Source of the DNA: Ruegeria pomeroyi
GTDB lineage: Bacteria; Pseudomonadota; Alphaproteobacteria; Rhodobacterales; Rhodobacteraceae
DNA: 64,000 bases
Reading direction: 5' to 3'
NCBI RefSeq assembly: GCF_021405525.1
Contig: NZ_JAGQAG010000001.1
Span: forward strand, 3,754,856 to 3,818,855
The notes under the pieces are model-generated. The model was given only the letters and a program-made list of their open reading frames with translations. It had not been told where the DNA came from and ran no database searches. The stretch's first letter is position 1. Every line of letters starts with the position of its first letter. Shown one piece after another: positions 17,519-26,699 of this stretch. A program made the position numbers and the translations under genes.

Positions 17519-17565
17519 CCGGAAAACACCTGTTTTCCGGGCCGTTTTCCGTGTCGGAAAACGGC
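17519..17565. repeat. Tandem-hairpin repeat element, copy 1
   Basis: Two adjacent perfect hairpins: CCGGAAAAC-ACCT-GTTTTCCGG, then GCCGTTTTCCG-TGT-CGGAAAACGGC. The same pair with changed loops recurs at 43764-43811. It lies between convergent genes and may act as a bidirectional terminator or REP-like element. Confidence 0.8.
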
Positions 17566-17568
17566 GAC

Positions 17569-19149
17569 CTACCCTGCCGCCGCGATCAAGCTGCGGGTAT
17601 AGTCGGTCTGTGCGTTGGAAAACAGCGCCTCGGTCTCGCCCATTTCGATCACGTCGCCCTGACGCATCACGATCACCTTGTGCGACATCGCCCGCACCAC
17701 CTTCAGGTCATGACTGATGAACAGATAGGCCAGACCGTATTTGCGCTGCAACTCGCGCAGCAGCGCCACGATCTGCACCTGCACCGTCATGTCCAGTGCC
17801 GAGGTGGGCTCATCCAGCACCAGCAACCTGGGCCGCAGCACCATGGCCCGTGCGATAGCGATACGCTGCCGTTGACCGCCCGAGAACTCATGCGGATAGC
17901 GGTCCATCGTTGCCGGGTCCAGCCCCACTTCCCGCATCACTTCGGCCACCAGCTCGCGCGGCGCACGATGGGGGTCGACCTTGTGAATCGCCAACCCCTC
18001 CGAGATGATCTGGGCGCAGGTCATCCGTGGGCTCAGACTGCCGAATGGATCCTGGAACACGATCTGCATGTCCTTGCGAAGCCGGCGCAGCTCGCGCGTG
18101 GACCAGCCGCGCACATCCTCGCCGCGAAAGGTGATGCCGCCCTCGGAGCCGATCAGCCGCATGATCGCCAGCGCCAGCGTGGTCTTGCCCGACCCGCTTT
18201 CGCCCACGATACCGAGCGTCTCACCCGCCCGCACCGAAATCGAGGCGTCGTTCACCGCCTTCACATGCCCCACCGTGCGTCGCAGGAAACCGCGCTGTAT
18301 CGGGAACCAGACCCGCAGGTGATCGGTGCGCGCCACCTCTTCGGCTCCGGCCGGCACAGGGTCAGGTCGGCCCTTGGGTTCGGCCGCCAAAAGCTTGCGT
18401 GTATACGGATGCCGGGGATTGGCAAAAATCTCTTCGGTCCTGCCGCTCTCGACGATCTCTCCCGCCTTCATCACGCAGACCCGGTCGGCGATCCGCCGCA
18501 CGATACCCAGGTCATGGGTGATGAACAGCATCCCCATGTTCTCCTCGCGCTGGAGATCGGCCAGCAATTCGAGTATCTGGGCCTGTATGGTCACATCCAG
18601 CGCCGTGGTCGGTTCGTCCGCGATCAGGATGTCGGGTTTGTTGGCCAGCGCCATGGCGATCATGACCCTTTGCCGCTGCCCGCCGCTCAGCTGGTGCGGA
18701 TAGGCGTCGAGCCGGGTTTCCGGGTCGCGGATGCCGACCTTGACCAGCAACTCCAGAATGCGCTCTTGTGCCGCCTCGCCCACCAGACCCTGATGCAAGG
18801 CCAGCGATTCCGCCATCTGCTTGCGGATCGTGTGCAGCGGGTTGAGCGAGGTCATCGGCTCCTGAAAGATAAAGCTTATGTCGTTGCCGCGCACATCCAT
18901 CAGCCGCTGCTCACTGGCGCCGATCATCTCTTGCCCGTCGTAGGTGACCGAGCCTTCGACAATCGCGCTGTCACCCAAGAGAGAAACGGTGGACAGCGCC
19001 GAGACCGACTTGCCCGAGCCACTTTCACCGACCAGCGCAACGGTTTCGCCCCGGTTAACCGTGAAGGACACGCCGCGCACCGCCTGGCTGATCCGCCCAT
19101 CCTGACGGAACGAGACACTCAGCCCTTTGACCTCGAGAAGCGCACTCAT
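17569..19149 (-). CDS. yejF: Peptide ABC transporter, fused dual ATP-binding protein (YejF-like)
   Basis: 526-aa ATPase with two full nucleotide-binding domains. Each has Walker A (GESGSGKS, GESGSGKTT), signature (LSGGQRQR, FSGGQRQR) and Walker B (ADEPTTALD, LDEPTSALD). The start at 19149 (MSALLEVKG) overlaps the yejE stop by 4 nt; the frame upstream of it is antisense noise over yejE. Together with yejA, yejB and yejE it forms a YejABEF importer, a system known to take up microcin C and, in some alphaproteobacteria, peptidoglycan peptides. Confidence 0.93.
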   Translation of the reverse strand: MSALLEVKGLSVSFRQDGRISQAVRGVSFTVNRGETVALVGESGSGKSVSALSTVSLLGDSAIVEGSVTYDGQEMIGASEQRLMDVRGNDISFIFQEPMTSLNPLHTIRKQMAESLALHQGLVGEAAQERILELLVKVGIRDPETRLDAYPHQLSGGQRQRVMIAMALANKPDILIADEPTTALDVTIQAQILELLADLQREENMGMLFITHDLGIVRRIADRVCVMKAGEIVESGRTEEIFANPRHPYTRKLLAAEPKGRPDPVPAGAEEVARTDHLRVWFPIQRGFLRRTVGHVKAVNDASISVRAGETLGIVGESGSGKTTLALAIMRLIGSEGGITFRGEDVRGWSTRELRRLRKDMQIVFQDPFGSLSPRMTCAQIISEGLAIHKVDPHRAPRELVAEVMREVGLDPATMDRYPHEFSGGQRQRIAIARAMVLRPRLLVLDEPTSALDMTVQVQIVALLRELQRKYGLAYLFISHDLKVVRAMSHKVIVMRQGDVIEMGETEALFSNAQTDYTRSLIAAAG

Positions 19150-20252
19150 GAGAAGGTCTTTCTGGGGTCGAAGGCATCGCGCACGCCTTCGAAGATGAAG
19201 ACCAGAAGCGACAGCATGATGGCAAAGGTGAAGAACGCGGTAAAGGCCAGCCAGGGCGCTTGCAGGTTCTGCTTGGCCTGCAAGGTCAGCTCGCCCAGCG
19301 ATGGGGCCGAGGAGGGCAGGCCAAAGCCCAGAAAATCGAGCGAGGCCAGCCCGCCGATGGACCCCGTAACCAGGAATGGCAGGATGGTAACCGTCGCCAC
19401 CATCGCGTTGGGCAGCATGTGGCGAAACATGATGGTCCAGTCGCTGACACCCAGCGCCCGCGCCGCGCGCACATATTCCAGGTTTCGGGCGCGCAGGAAC
19501 TCGGCCCTCACGACGCCCACCAACGCGGTCCAGCCAAACAGGATCGAGATGATGACGAGCATCCAGAAACTGCGCTGAAAGATCGAGAACATGATGATGA
19601 TCACGTATAGGCCCGGCGTGGCGCCCCAGATCTCGATCACCCGCTGCATGATCAGGTCGGTACGACCGCCAAAGAACCCCTGTATCGCGCCAGCGATCAC
19701 CCCGATGATCGAGGCGGCAAAGGTCACGATCAGTGCAAACAGGATCGACAGGCGGAACCCGTAGATCACCCGCGCCAGCACGTCGCGCTTGGTGTCGTCG
19801 GTGCCCAGCAGGTTCTGCTCGTTTGGGGGCAGCGGTGCTGCGCCGGGGCGATCGACCGAGGTGCGATAGGAATAGGGGATCGGCGGCCAGATGGCCCAAC
19901 CCTGTTCGAAACCCTCGGCCTGATAGGTGCCCGCCTTGATCTGTTCGATTACTCCTTCGGGATCGTCGAAACAGTCTTCGATGCCGCCGCTGGCGATCAG
20001 GCATTTCACCTCGGGGTCGCGATAGATCGCCTCGGTCTGGAAATCGCCACCAAAGGCGGTTTCGGGGTAGAAAGAGAAGATCGGCATCCGCAACTCGCCG
20101 CGATAGCTGACCAGGATCGGCTTGTCATTGGCCAGGAACTCGGCAAAGAGCGAAATCCCGAACAGGACCGAAAACACGATCAGCGACCAGAAGGCGCGGC
20201 GGTTTCGGCAAAAGTTGTTCCAGCGGCGCTGGTTCAGAGGCGACAGGCGCAT
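19146..20252 (-). CDS. yejE: Peptide ABC transporter permease (YejE-like)
   Basis: 368-aa inner-membrane permease with an N-terminal helix (about 22-40), a long periplasmic loop, then the DppC-type permease core. That core includes the EAA-type loop EYVRAARALGVSDWTIMFRHMLPNA. It starts 3 bp after yejB and overlaps yejF by 4 nt. The large periplasmic insertion after the first helix is typical of YejE. Confidence 0.93.
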   Translation of the reverse strand: MRLSPLNQRRWNNFCRNRRAFWSLIVFSVLFGISLFAEFLANDKPILVSYRGELRMPIFSFYPETAFGGDFQTEAIYRDPEVKCLIASGGIEDCFDDPEGVIEQIKAGTYQAEGFEQGWAIWPPIPYSYRTSVDRPGAAPLPPNEQNLLGTDDTKRDVLARVIYGFRLSILFALIVTFAASIIGVIAGAIQGFFGGRTDLIMQRVIEIWGATPGLYVIIIMFSIFQRSFWMLVIISILFGWTALVGVVRAEFLRARNLEYVRAARALGVSDWTIMFRHMLPNAMVATVTILPFLVTGSIGGLASLDFLGFGLPSSAPSLGELTLQAKQNLQAPWLAFTAFFTFAIMLSLLVFIFEGVRDAFDPRKTFS

Positions 20253-20255
20253 GGC

Positions 20256-21347
20256 TCAGCCCTCCCGCCGCTCAAAGTCGATCCGGGGATCGACCAGCAC
20301 ATAGGTCAGGTCCGACAGGATGCCGACCAACAGGCCGATCAGGCCAAACACGAAGAGGGTTCCGAACATCACCGGATAATCGCGCGCCACCGTCGCCTCG
20401 AACCCCAGTCGGCCCAGCCCGTCGAGCGAGAAGATTGTCTCGATGATCAGCGAGCCGCCCAGAAAGACCGACAGGAACACGCCCGGAAAGCCCGAGATCA
20501 CGATCAGCATCGCATTGCGGAACACGTGGCCATAGAGAACCCGGCTTTCGCTCAGCCCCTTGGCGCGGGCGGTGATCACGTATTGCTTCTTTATCTCGTC
20601 CAGAAAGCTGTTCTTGGTCAGCAGCGTCAGCGTGGTAAAGGCGCCGATGGTATAGGCGGTCAGCGGCAGGGCGATATGCCAGAAATAATCCAGCACCTTG
20701 CCCAGCAAAGACAGCTCCGAGAAATTGTCCGAGGTGAGGCCCCTCAGCGGAAAGATCTGCCAATAGCTGCCCCCGGCAAACAGAACCAAAAGCAGGATGG
20801 CGAACAGGAACCCGGGGATCGCATAGGCCGCGATGATCAGCCCGCTGGTCCAGGTGTCAAAACGCGAGCCATCGCGCACCGCCTTGCGGATGCCCAAGGG
20901 GATCGAGATCGCATAGGCAATCAGCGTCGACCACAGGCCCAGCGTGATCGACACCGGCATCTTCTCCAAAACCAGGTCGACAACGTCGATCTTGCGGAAA
21001 TAGCTTTCGCCGAAATCCAGATGCAGATAGTTCCAAAGCATCAGCAGGAACCGTTCGTGCGCCGGCTTGTCGAGCCCGTAAAGCTCTTCCAATTCCTTGA
21101 TGAATTCCGGCGGCAGGCCACGTGCACCGATATAGCGGTCGTTCACCGCGTTGGTCTGGCTGTTCAACTGCGCATCGTTGCCCTGGCCTGCAAAACCTTC
21201 GAATACATCGCCACCGCCCTGCAACTGTGCGATGGCCTGATCCACCGGGCCACCCGGCACGAATTGCACCAGCACGAAATTGACCAGCATGATCCCAAGC
21301 AGCGTCGGGATCACCAGCAGCAATCGTCTGAGGATATAGGCACCCAT
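20256..21347 (-). CDS. yejB: Peptide ABC transporter permease (YejB-like)
   Basis: 363-aa DppB-type permease opening with [20 protein letters not shown]. It carries a YejB-typical periplasmic insertion (about residues 40-95, [13 protein letters not shown] region) and the coupling loop [20 protein letters not shown]. It lies between yejA (9 bp gap) and yejE. Confidence 0.93.
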   Translation of the reverse strand: MGAYILRRLLLVIPTLLGIMLVNFVLVQFVPGGPVDQAIAQLQGGGDVFEGFAGQGNDAQLNSQTNAVNDRYIGARGLPPEFIKELEELYGLDKPAHERFLLMLWNYLHLDFGESYFRKIDVVDLVLEKMPVSITLGLWSTLIAYAISIPLGIRKAVRDGSRFDTWTSGLIIAAYAIPGFLFAILLLVLFAGGSYWQIFPLRGLTSDNFSELSLLGKVLDYFWHIALPLTAYTIGAFTTLTLLTKNSFLDEIKKQYVITARAKGLSESRVLYGHVFRNAMLIVISGFPGVFLSVFLGGSLIIETIFSLDGLGRLGFEATVARDYPVMFGTLFVFGLIGLLVGILSDLTYVLVDPRIDFERREG

Positions 21348-21356
21348 CGAGACCGG

Positions 21357-23288
21357 TTACCTCAACGCGCCCGAAGATTTCAGCGCTGCTGCACGGTCAG
21401 AATCGATCCACCACAAATCCTCGACCCCCAGCGCATAGGGAGGCAGGTTCTCGGGATAGGAATACTTGTCCCAATAAGCCACCCAGTATTTGCCCAGGTA
21501 CCAAGTCGGCACCATGATCCGCTTGGCCCGCAAGACGCGATCGAGCGCGCGCACGTTGGCCTGCAACTCTTCGGTGGTCGAGGCTGCGACGATTCCGTCG
21601 ATCAGCGGCTCGATATCCGGCCCATGGACGCCCGAAGGGTTGAACACGGAATAGGCCGCCGCCTCGCTTCCGAATTGCTGATAGAGCCCGGTCGACGGTT
21701 GCAGCGACATCGGGTAGCCGCCCATGATCATGTCGAAATCGCGGTCGCGCCGCCGCAGGGTGAATTGCGCATCGTCGACGCGGTTGTACCGGGCGTCGAT
21801 GCCCATGACCTTGAGGTTATCGACAAAGGGCTGAATGATCCTGTCAAGCGTCGGTTCATCCGACAGGAACTCGATCCTCAGCGTTTCGCCCGCCGCATTA
21901 CGCCGGATACCATCGCTGCCGACGGCCCAGCCCGCCTCATCCAACAGCTTCATCGCGCGGCGCAGGTTCTTGCGGTCGTTCTGACGGTCTGGGCTGGAAC
22001 TATGGGCGCTGACCGGCTCTTCACTCAGAACCGCTGGATCGAGGGCGTCGCCCAGCGCCTCGAGCACCTCGCGCTCGCGGCCTTGGGGCAGCCCGGTCGC
22101 CTCCAGCGGCGTGCCCTGCCAGAAGGAATGGCGCTGCTGGAACAGACCATATTGCAGGCTGTCATTGGTCCATTCAAAGTTGAACGCCAACTGCACCGCC
22201 GCGCGTACGCGGATATCCTGGAACTGCGGCCGGTCCATGTTGATCACGAAACCGCTGGCACTGGGCACGTCGCCATCCAACAGCTCGGCCTTGACCACAT
22301 GTCCCTTTTCGATGGCCGGAAAGTCATAGGCGGTGGCCCAGCTTTTCGAGTTGTTCTCCTGCCGCAGCGTGTAGTTCCCCGCCTTGAACCCCTCCATCGC
22401 GGCGATGGTGTCGGTGTAATACTCGACCCGGATACTGTCGTAGTTGTTGCGCCCGACATTCACGTTCAGATGCGCCCCCCAGTAATCGGGATTGCGGCGA
22501 TATGTGATGCGCCGGTTGATGTCGAAGCTGTCCAGCACATAAGGCGCCGATCCGATGCCCTGCTCCAGACGCGGTTCGTCCAGACGGCGTTTCTCGGGGT
22601 CGGCCATGAACCAGGCCTTGGAAAAGATCGGCGTACCCCCGACCTGGGTGATCAGCGCACGGCGCGGGATGTCCGGGGCGAAATGGAATTTGACACGGTG
22701 ATCATCCAGCGCCTCGGCCTTGGGAATGCGTTTCCTGACTGCCTCGGCATAGGATTTCAGCCCTTGCTCCAGCAGCAATTCGTGGCTGAACACCACATCT
22801 TCGGCGGTGATCGGCGTGCCATCGGAAAACCGCGCCTCGGGCCGAATGTTGAAAATCACCCAATCCTGGCTTTCGGGGTATTCCAGGCTTTCGGCTACCA
22901 AACCGTAGTAGGAAGCCGGTTCATCATATGACGGCGTCAGCAGAGATTCGTACTGGTCCGCCGATCGCGCCGCCGCCCGTCCCTTGCGGGTGAACGGGTT
23001 GAGGTTGTCGAAGGTCCCGATCGCGGCATAACTCAGTTCGCCGCCCTTTGGCGCATCAGGATTCACATAGTCGAAATGTGCGAACCCCGTGGGGTATTTC
23101 AGATCGCCGAATTCAGAGAACCCGTGGCTCTTGATGATCGTCTCTTCGGCGCGCGCAAGTCCAGCCAGCGCCAGCAGGACGATCCCTGCGACCAGCAGCA
23201 TCACACCGGGCCGGATATCCAATGCTTTGGCACGGGTGGCGGCGCGCGGGCGTATAGTCAAGGCTCTTCCTCCGGGTTGGGTTGGCAT
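21357..23288 (-). CDS. yejA: Extracellular peptide-binding protein (YejA-like, SBP family 5)
   Basis: About 643 aa. A basic N-terminus and hydrophobic segment (VMLLVAGIVLLALAGLARA) form an unusually long signal peptide cleaved after ARA. The SBP_bac_5 domain follows, beginning with the YejA-like block HGFSEFGDLKYP and FDYVNPDAPKGGEL. The ATG at 23288 has GGTGGAT upstream; an earlier TTG is less likely. First gene of yejABEF and the likely specificity component for peptides or muropeptides. Confidence 0.92.
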   Translation of the reverse strand: MPTQPGGRALTIRPRAATRAKALDIRPGVMLLVAGIVLLALAGLARAEETIIKSHGFSEFGDLKYPTGFAHFDYVNPDAPKGGELSYAAIGTFDNLNPFTRKGRAAARSADQYESLLTPSYDEPASYYGLVAESLEYPESQDWVIFNIRPEARFSDGTPITAEDVVFSHELLLEQGLKSYAEAVRKRIPKAEALDDHRVKFHFAPDIPRRALITQVGGTPIFSKAWFMADPEKRRLDEPRLEQGIGSAPYVLDSFDINRRITYRRNPDYWGAHLNVNVGRNNYDSIRVEYYTDTIAAMEGFKAGNYTLRQENNSKSWATAYDFPAIEKGHVVKAELLDGDVPSASGFVINMDRPQFQDIRVRAAVQLAFNFEWTNDSLQYGLFQQRHSFWQGTPLEATGLPQGREREVLEALGDALDPAVLSEEPVSAHSSSPDRQNDRKNLRRAMKLLDEAGWAVGSDGIRRNAAGETLRIEFLSDEPTLDRIIQPFVDNLKVMGIDARYNRVDDAQFTLRRRDRDFDMIMGGYPMSLQPSTGLYQQFGSEAAAYSVFNPSGVHGPDIEPLIDGIVAASTTEELQANVRALDRVLRAKRIMVPTWYLGKYWVAYWDKYSYPENLPPYALGVEDLWWIDSDRAAALKSSGALR

Positions 23289-23384
23289 ATCCACCAATCT
23301 TGTTGCCGTTAGCTAATGGTCCAGCGTGGGGAGTTGCAAGTTTAGAATAGGTGAAGCAATCGTGAAGTCACCCCGACCGACGAA

Positions 23385-23413
23385 AAAGGCCGCTGCACGG
23401 GGCAGCGGCCTTT
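23385..23413 (-). terminator. Terminator of cycM
   Basis: AAAGGCCGCTGC / GCAGCGGCCTTT stem with a 5-nt loop, followed on the minus strand by a T-run. It lies about 27 bp past the cytochrome stop. Confidence 0.85.
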
Positions 23414-23439
23414 GGTCAAAACCGGTCTGTGTCGAGCGA

Positions 23440-23946
23440 TCAGTTCGAAACGCTCTGCAGATAGGCAATCAGGTCAACCCGGTCGCCCTGTTTCTTGAGG
23501 CCCGAGAAGCTCATCGAGGTGCCCGGAACCGCCGCCGAAGGCTTGGCCAGGAATTCATTCAGCGCCTCGGGCGTCCAGTCTCCGCCGTGACCCTGCATGG
23601 CGCCGGAATAGCCAAAGCCGGCAACCGAGGCGACCGCACGGCCAACCACGCCATCCAGATGCGGGCCGGTGGCGTCTTCGCCATTGACCTTGTGGCAGGC
23701 GGCGCATTTCTTGAACACTTTTTCGCCCTTGGCGGCATCCGCCGAGGCCATCAGCTCTTCAAAGCTGACGGTTTCTTCTTCACCGGAGGCCTCTTCGGCT
23801 TCGGCTACTTCGATTGCATAGGCGGGCTCGTCGCCGTGGCCACCAACATGATAGACCGTCTCGGCCGCCCACTTGGCGAGAAGAAGCGCCAGGAAAGCGC
23901 CGAACAGGCCGGCAGCGGCCTTGGTAACTGTCATCGTGTCGAACAT
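23440..23946 (-). CDS. cycM: Membrane-anchored cytochrome c (CycM/c552 type)
   Basis: 168-aa protein. An uncleaved N-terminal helix (about residues 6-24) and an acidic Glu/Ala-rich linker lead to a class I cytochrome c domain with CAACH near residue 85 and the distal methionine in GTSMSF. This architecture matches CycM/c552 of Paracoccus and relatives, which shuttles electrons from bc1 to terminal oxidases. The MFDTMTV start at 23946 matches the usual family N-terminus; an ATG five codons upstream is possible. Confidence 0.93.
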   Translation of the reverse strand: MFDTMTVTKAAAGLFGAFLALLLAKWAAETVYHVGGHGDEPAYAIEVAEAEEASGEEETVSFEELMASADAAKGEKVFKKCAACHKVNGEDATGPHLDGVVGRAVASVAGFGYSGAMQGHGGDWTPEALNEFLAKPSAAVPGTSMSFSGLKKQGDRVDLIAYLQSVSN

Positions 23947-24065
23947 TGATCGCGAGTCCATTTCAGCTGTCTGGGCGGCTGTCTAAGGCTTCCCCTCGCA
24001 AGAGGCAAGGTATAGACACCGCGACCAAACGCCCAAAATGTAACTTGTTGCACGGAAACGACCCC

Positions 24066-24899
24066 ATGACCCATCGCATCGCCTTTCAGGGAGAGCCCGG
24101 CGCCTATAGTCACGAGGCCTGTCGCAATGCGCGCCCGGACATGGAGGCGCTGCCCTGCCGCACCTTCGAGGACGTGATCGACGCGGTGCGCCGGGGCGAG
24201 GCCGAGCTGGCGATGCTGCCGGTCGAGAACACCACCTATGGCCGGGTCGCCGATATCCACCGCCTGCTACCCCATAGCGGGCTGCATATCATCGACGAGG
24301 CCTTTGTTCGCGTGCACATCAACCTGCTGGGTGTGCCGGGCGCGACACTGGACGATATCCGCGACGCCCATTCTCATCTGGTTCTGCTTCCGCAATGTGC
24401 GGGCTTTCTGAAACAGCACGGCATCACCGGCCGGGTCAGCCCAGACAACGCCCGCGCCGCGCGCGAAGTGGCCGAACGCGGCGACAAGACCCACGCGGCA
24501 CTGGCCAGCGAACTGGCAGGCGAAATCTATGGGTTGAACGTGCTTGCCCGCCATATCGAGGATACCGACAACAACACAACGCGTTTCCTGGTGATGTCGC
24601 GCGAGACAGACGATTCGCGCCGCGGCGATTTCGGCATGATCACCAGCTTCGTGTTCGAGGTGCGCAGCATTCCCGCCGCCCTGTACAAGGCGCTGGGAGG
24701 ATTTGCCACCAATGGCGTCAACATGACCAAGCTGGAAAGCTACATGCTGGATGGCTCGTTCTCGGCCACGCAGTTCTATGCCGATATCGTCGGTCACCCC
24801 GAGGACGACAATGTGCGCCTCGCGATGGACGAGCTGAACCATTTCACCAACAATGTCGAAATCCTGGGCGTTTATCCCGCTGCCCGGCCCCGCAGCTGA
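24066..24899 (+). CDS. pheA: Prephenate dehydratase
   Basis: 277-aa monofunctional enzyme that converts prephenate to phenylpyruvate in phenylalanine synthesis. The catalytic domain opens FQGEPGAYSHEA, with the TTRF motif (NNTTRFLVM) near residue 178. A C-terminal ACT domain (about residues 195-275) should give phenylalanine feedback. No chorismate mutase domain is attached. Divergent from cycM and convergent with the SRPBCC gene. Confidence 0.95.
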   Translation: MTHRIAFQGEPGAYSHEACRNARPDMEALPCRTFEDVIDAVRRGEAELAMLPVENTTYGRVADIHRLLPHSGLHIIDEAFVRVHINLLGVPGATLDDIRDAHSHLVLLPQCAGFLKQHGITGRVSPDNARAAREVAERGDKTHAALASELAGEIYGLNVLARHIEDTDNNTTRFLVMSRETDDSRRGDFGMITSFVFEVRSIPAALYKALGGFATNGVNMTKLESYMLDGSFSATQFYADIVGHPEDDNVRLAMDELNHFTNNVEILGVYPAARPRS

Positions 24900-24929
24900 A
24901 ACGACCGCCTGACTGTTCGATTCACAAAG

Positions 24930-24948
24930 GCGCCCGGTCAGCGGGCGC
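24930..24948 (-). terminator. Hairpin at the end of the SRPBCC gene
   Basis: GCGCCCG-GTCAG-CGGGCGC overlaps the stop codon. On the minus strand it is followed only by CCTTTG, so termination strength is uncertain. Confidence 0.4.
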
Positions 24949-25399
24949 AGCGGCCCTCGATCTCTTTGGCGAATTCGGCCATACGCAGCTTGAACCGGCG
25001 GGTCATGTTCTTGCGGGCCAGTTTCAGCGATTGCAGGAACAGGCGCGCGGACAGCGTGTTTGCCTTCAGTTCGACCGAAAAGCTCAACCGGGTACGGCGC
25101 GGCGACAGTGCCAGCAATTCGATCACCACATCGCCGTTGATGCCCTTGCTGTGACTGGCAAAGCGCATCAGCGACGGCGCGTCATACTGTTTCAACACCA
25201 CATGCATCTCGCGCGGTTTGCCGCGCAGGCGAAACCGGGTGTCCCAGGCCATGCCTGCCCCGATCGGGGCGCTGGCATCGACGCGCTGCACCTCGACCCC
25301 GCGGCGCATGGCAGAGCGTTCGAAGGTTTCGAATTCCGACAGGATGGCAAAGACCTGCGCCACAGGCGCCTCGATGTCTTCCTTGCTAACGAACTGCAT
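24938..25399 (-). CDS. SRPBCC (START-like) family protein
   Basis: 153-aa protein with the helix-grip pattern of the polyketide cyclase/START-like superfamily (VSKEDIEAPVAQVFAILSEFETFERSA at the N-terminus). No catalytic residues identify a reaction; a hydrophobic ligand-binding role is the family norm. The ATG at 25399 is chosen because the family similarity begins there, although the frame is open further upstream. It follows nudC by about 38 bp and is probably co-transcribed with it. Confidence 0.82.
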   Translation of the reverse strand: MQFVSKEDIEAPVAQVFAILSEFETFERSAMRRGVEVQRVDASAPIGAGMAWDTRFRLRGKPREMHVVLKQYDAPSLMRFASHSKGINGDVVIELLALSPRRTRLSFSVELKANTLSARLFLQSLKLARKNMTRRFKLRMAEFAKEIEGRCAR

Positions 25400-25437
25400 G
25401 ATCCCTCGTCGGTTGTGATTTTTGCGCGAGTTTCCCC

Positions 25438-26421
25438 TTAATCCAGCGTGTCCGCAAGCCAGTTCTGCAACAGGAAATGCGCAATCGCGCCCTTGCGCGC
25501 GGGAAGCAGGCGCGGATGCTCGCCGGCAAAGGCCAGCATCATGTCGCTGCGACTGACCCAGATCGCATCCTCGATTTCCACCGGGTCGATTTTCAGGTCG
25601 CGCGACAGGGCCTCGCCCGCGCAGCCGAACATCAGAGAGGCCGGAAACGGCCAGGGTTGACTGGACAGATAGGTGACCGAGCCGACGAGCACGCCCGCCT
25701 CTTCCAGCACCTCGCGGCGCACGGCGGCCTCCAGCGTCTCGCCCGGTTCGACAAAACCTGCCAGCAGCGAATACATCCCCTCGGGCCAACCCGGCGAGCG
25801 CCCCATCAACACGTGGTCGCCATGGGTGATCAGCATGATCACAACCGGATCGGTGCGTGGGAAGTGCTGGCCGCCACAAGCCGGGCAGCCGCGTTGCCAC
25901 CCCGACTGGGCGATCTCACTGCGGGCGCCGCAACGGGCACAGAACCGGTGACTGGCGTGCCAGCCGATCACCGCCTTGGCGGTCGCGGCCAGTTCTGCGT
26001 CGCGCGGGCTGAGACGGGTCATGACCCGCCGCAATTCGGCAAACACCTGCCCCTCAGGCAAAGCGGGGTGCTGCTGTTCGGAGCGGTCCACGAACCCGCC
26101 AAGCCCGGTCAGGTCCTGTCCCTCGGCCTGCCACGCCGAAATGTCCTGCGCAAAAATCGGCGCGCCGTCCTCATCTAGGCCCAGGAAAATAGGCGTCTCG
26201 GCCTCACCGCCTGGTCCTTCGGTCACCAGAGCGTGGGTTGGCGCAACCCACGCCAGAAGCTCTAGCCGCTCACCTTCCACCAACAGCTTGCCGCGCCAAA
26301 GCAACAGACAACGAGCGCGCGGATCGGCCGACATACGCTCCTGTTCCGTTACGTCACCGCGTAGATGCGCCGCCCGGTCCAGACCCGACCCTCCGAATGT
26401 GACCTGTTCTGCGATTTTCAT
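25438..26421 (-). CDS. nudC: NAD(H) pyrophosphatase NudC (Nudix)
   Basis: 327-aa hydrolase of NADH or NAD-capped RNA. An N-terminal NUDIX-like domain precedes a zinc ribbon (CARCG ... CPACG). The Nudix box follows (GFVEPGETLEAAVRREVLEE region), and the NudC-specific SQPWPFP motif comes right after it. The ATG at 26421 with GGGGG upstream is chosen over a start four codons earlier. All metal and catalytic glutamates are present. Confidence 0.94.
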   Translation of the reverse strand: MKIAEQVTFGGSGLDRAAHLRGDVTEQERMSADPRARCLLLWRGKLLVEGERLELLAWVAPTHALVTEGPGGEAETPIFLGLDEDGAPIFAQDISAWQAEGQDLTGLGGFVDRSEQQHPALPEGQVFAELRRVMTRLSPRDAELAATAKAVIGWHASHRFCARCGARSEIAQSGWQRGCPACGGQHFPRTDPVVIMLITHGDHVLMGRSPGWPEGMYSLLAGFVEPGETLEAAVRREVLEEAGVLVGSVTYLSSQPWPFPASLMFGCAGEALSRDLKIDPVEIEDAIWVSRSDMMLAFAGEHPRLLPARKGAIAHFLLQNWLADTLD

Positions 26422-26699
26422 GACTGCCCCCAAATTTGTCGTTCACCGACCCACCGGTTGCTCAGGGCTGCCATGGCGGGTGGCGCAATTCAATCGCCAT
26501 CTGCGTCAGATGACGCCAGACAGAGACAGAGTTGACACAAATCCTGAGCAACTAACCTCTTGCCATACAGCGATTTTGTATATTTGACAGTAGGGAACTC
26601 TACCCAGGGATGAATTGTGCGGCGACTGGATACCGGATTTTGAATAGCCCTTCTGAGAACCGCTCAGCCCACTCCCTTACCACATCCCGGCGCCCCGTG

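Noticed and set aside
19150..20004. N-terminal extension of yejF into yejE
   Set aside because: ATPase similarity begins at MSALLEVKG (19149), which overlaps the yejE stop by 4 nt; the extension is out of frame over yejE.
20526..22931. Plus-strand open frame of 801 codons across yejB and yejA
   Set aside because: Antisense of two well-supported transporter genes. Long stop-free antisense frames are common at this GC content.
26532..26592. TTGACA hexamers upstream of the nucleotidase gene
   Set aside because: Neither has a convincing -10 box at 16-18 bp.
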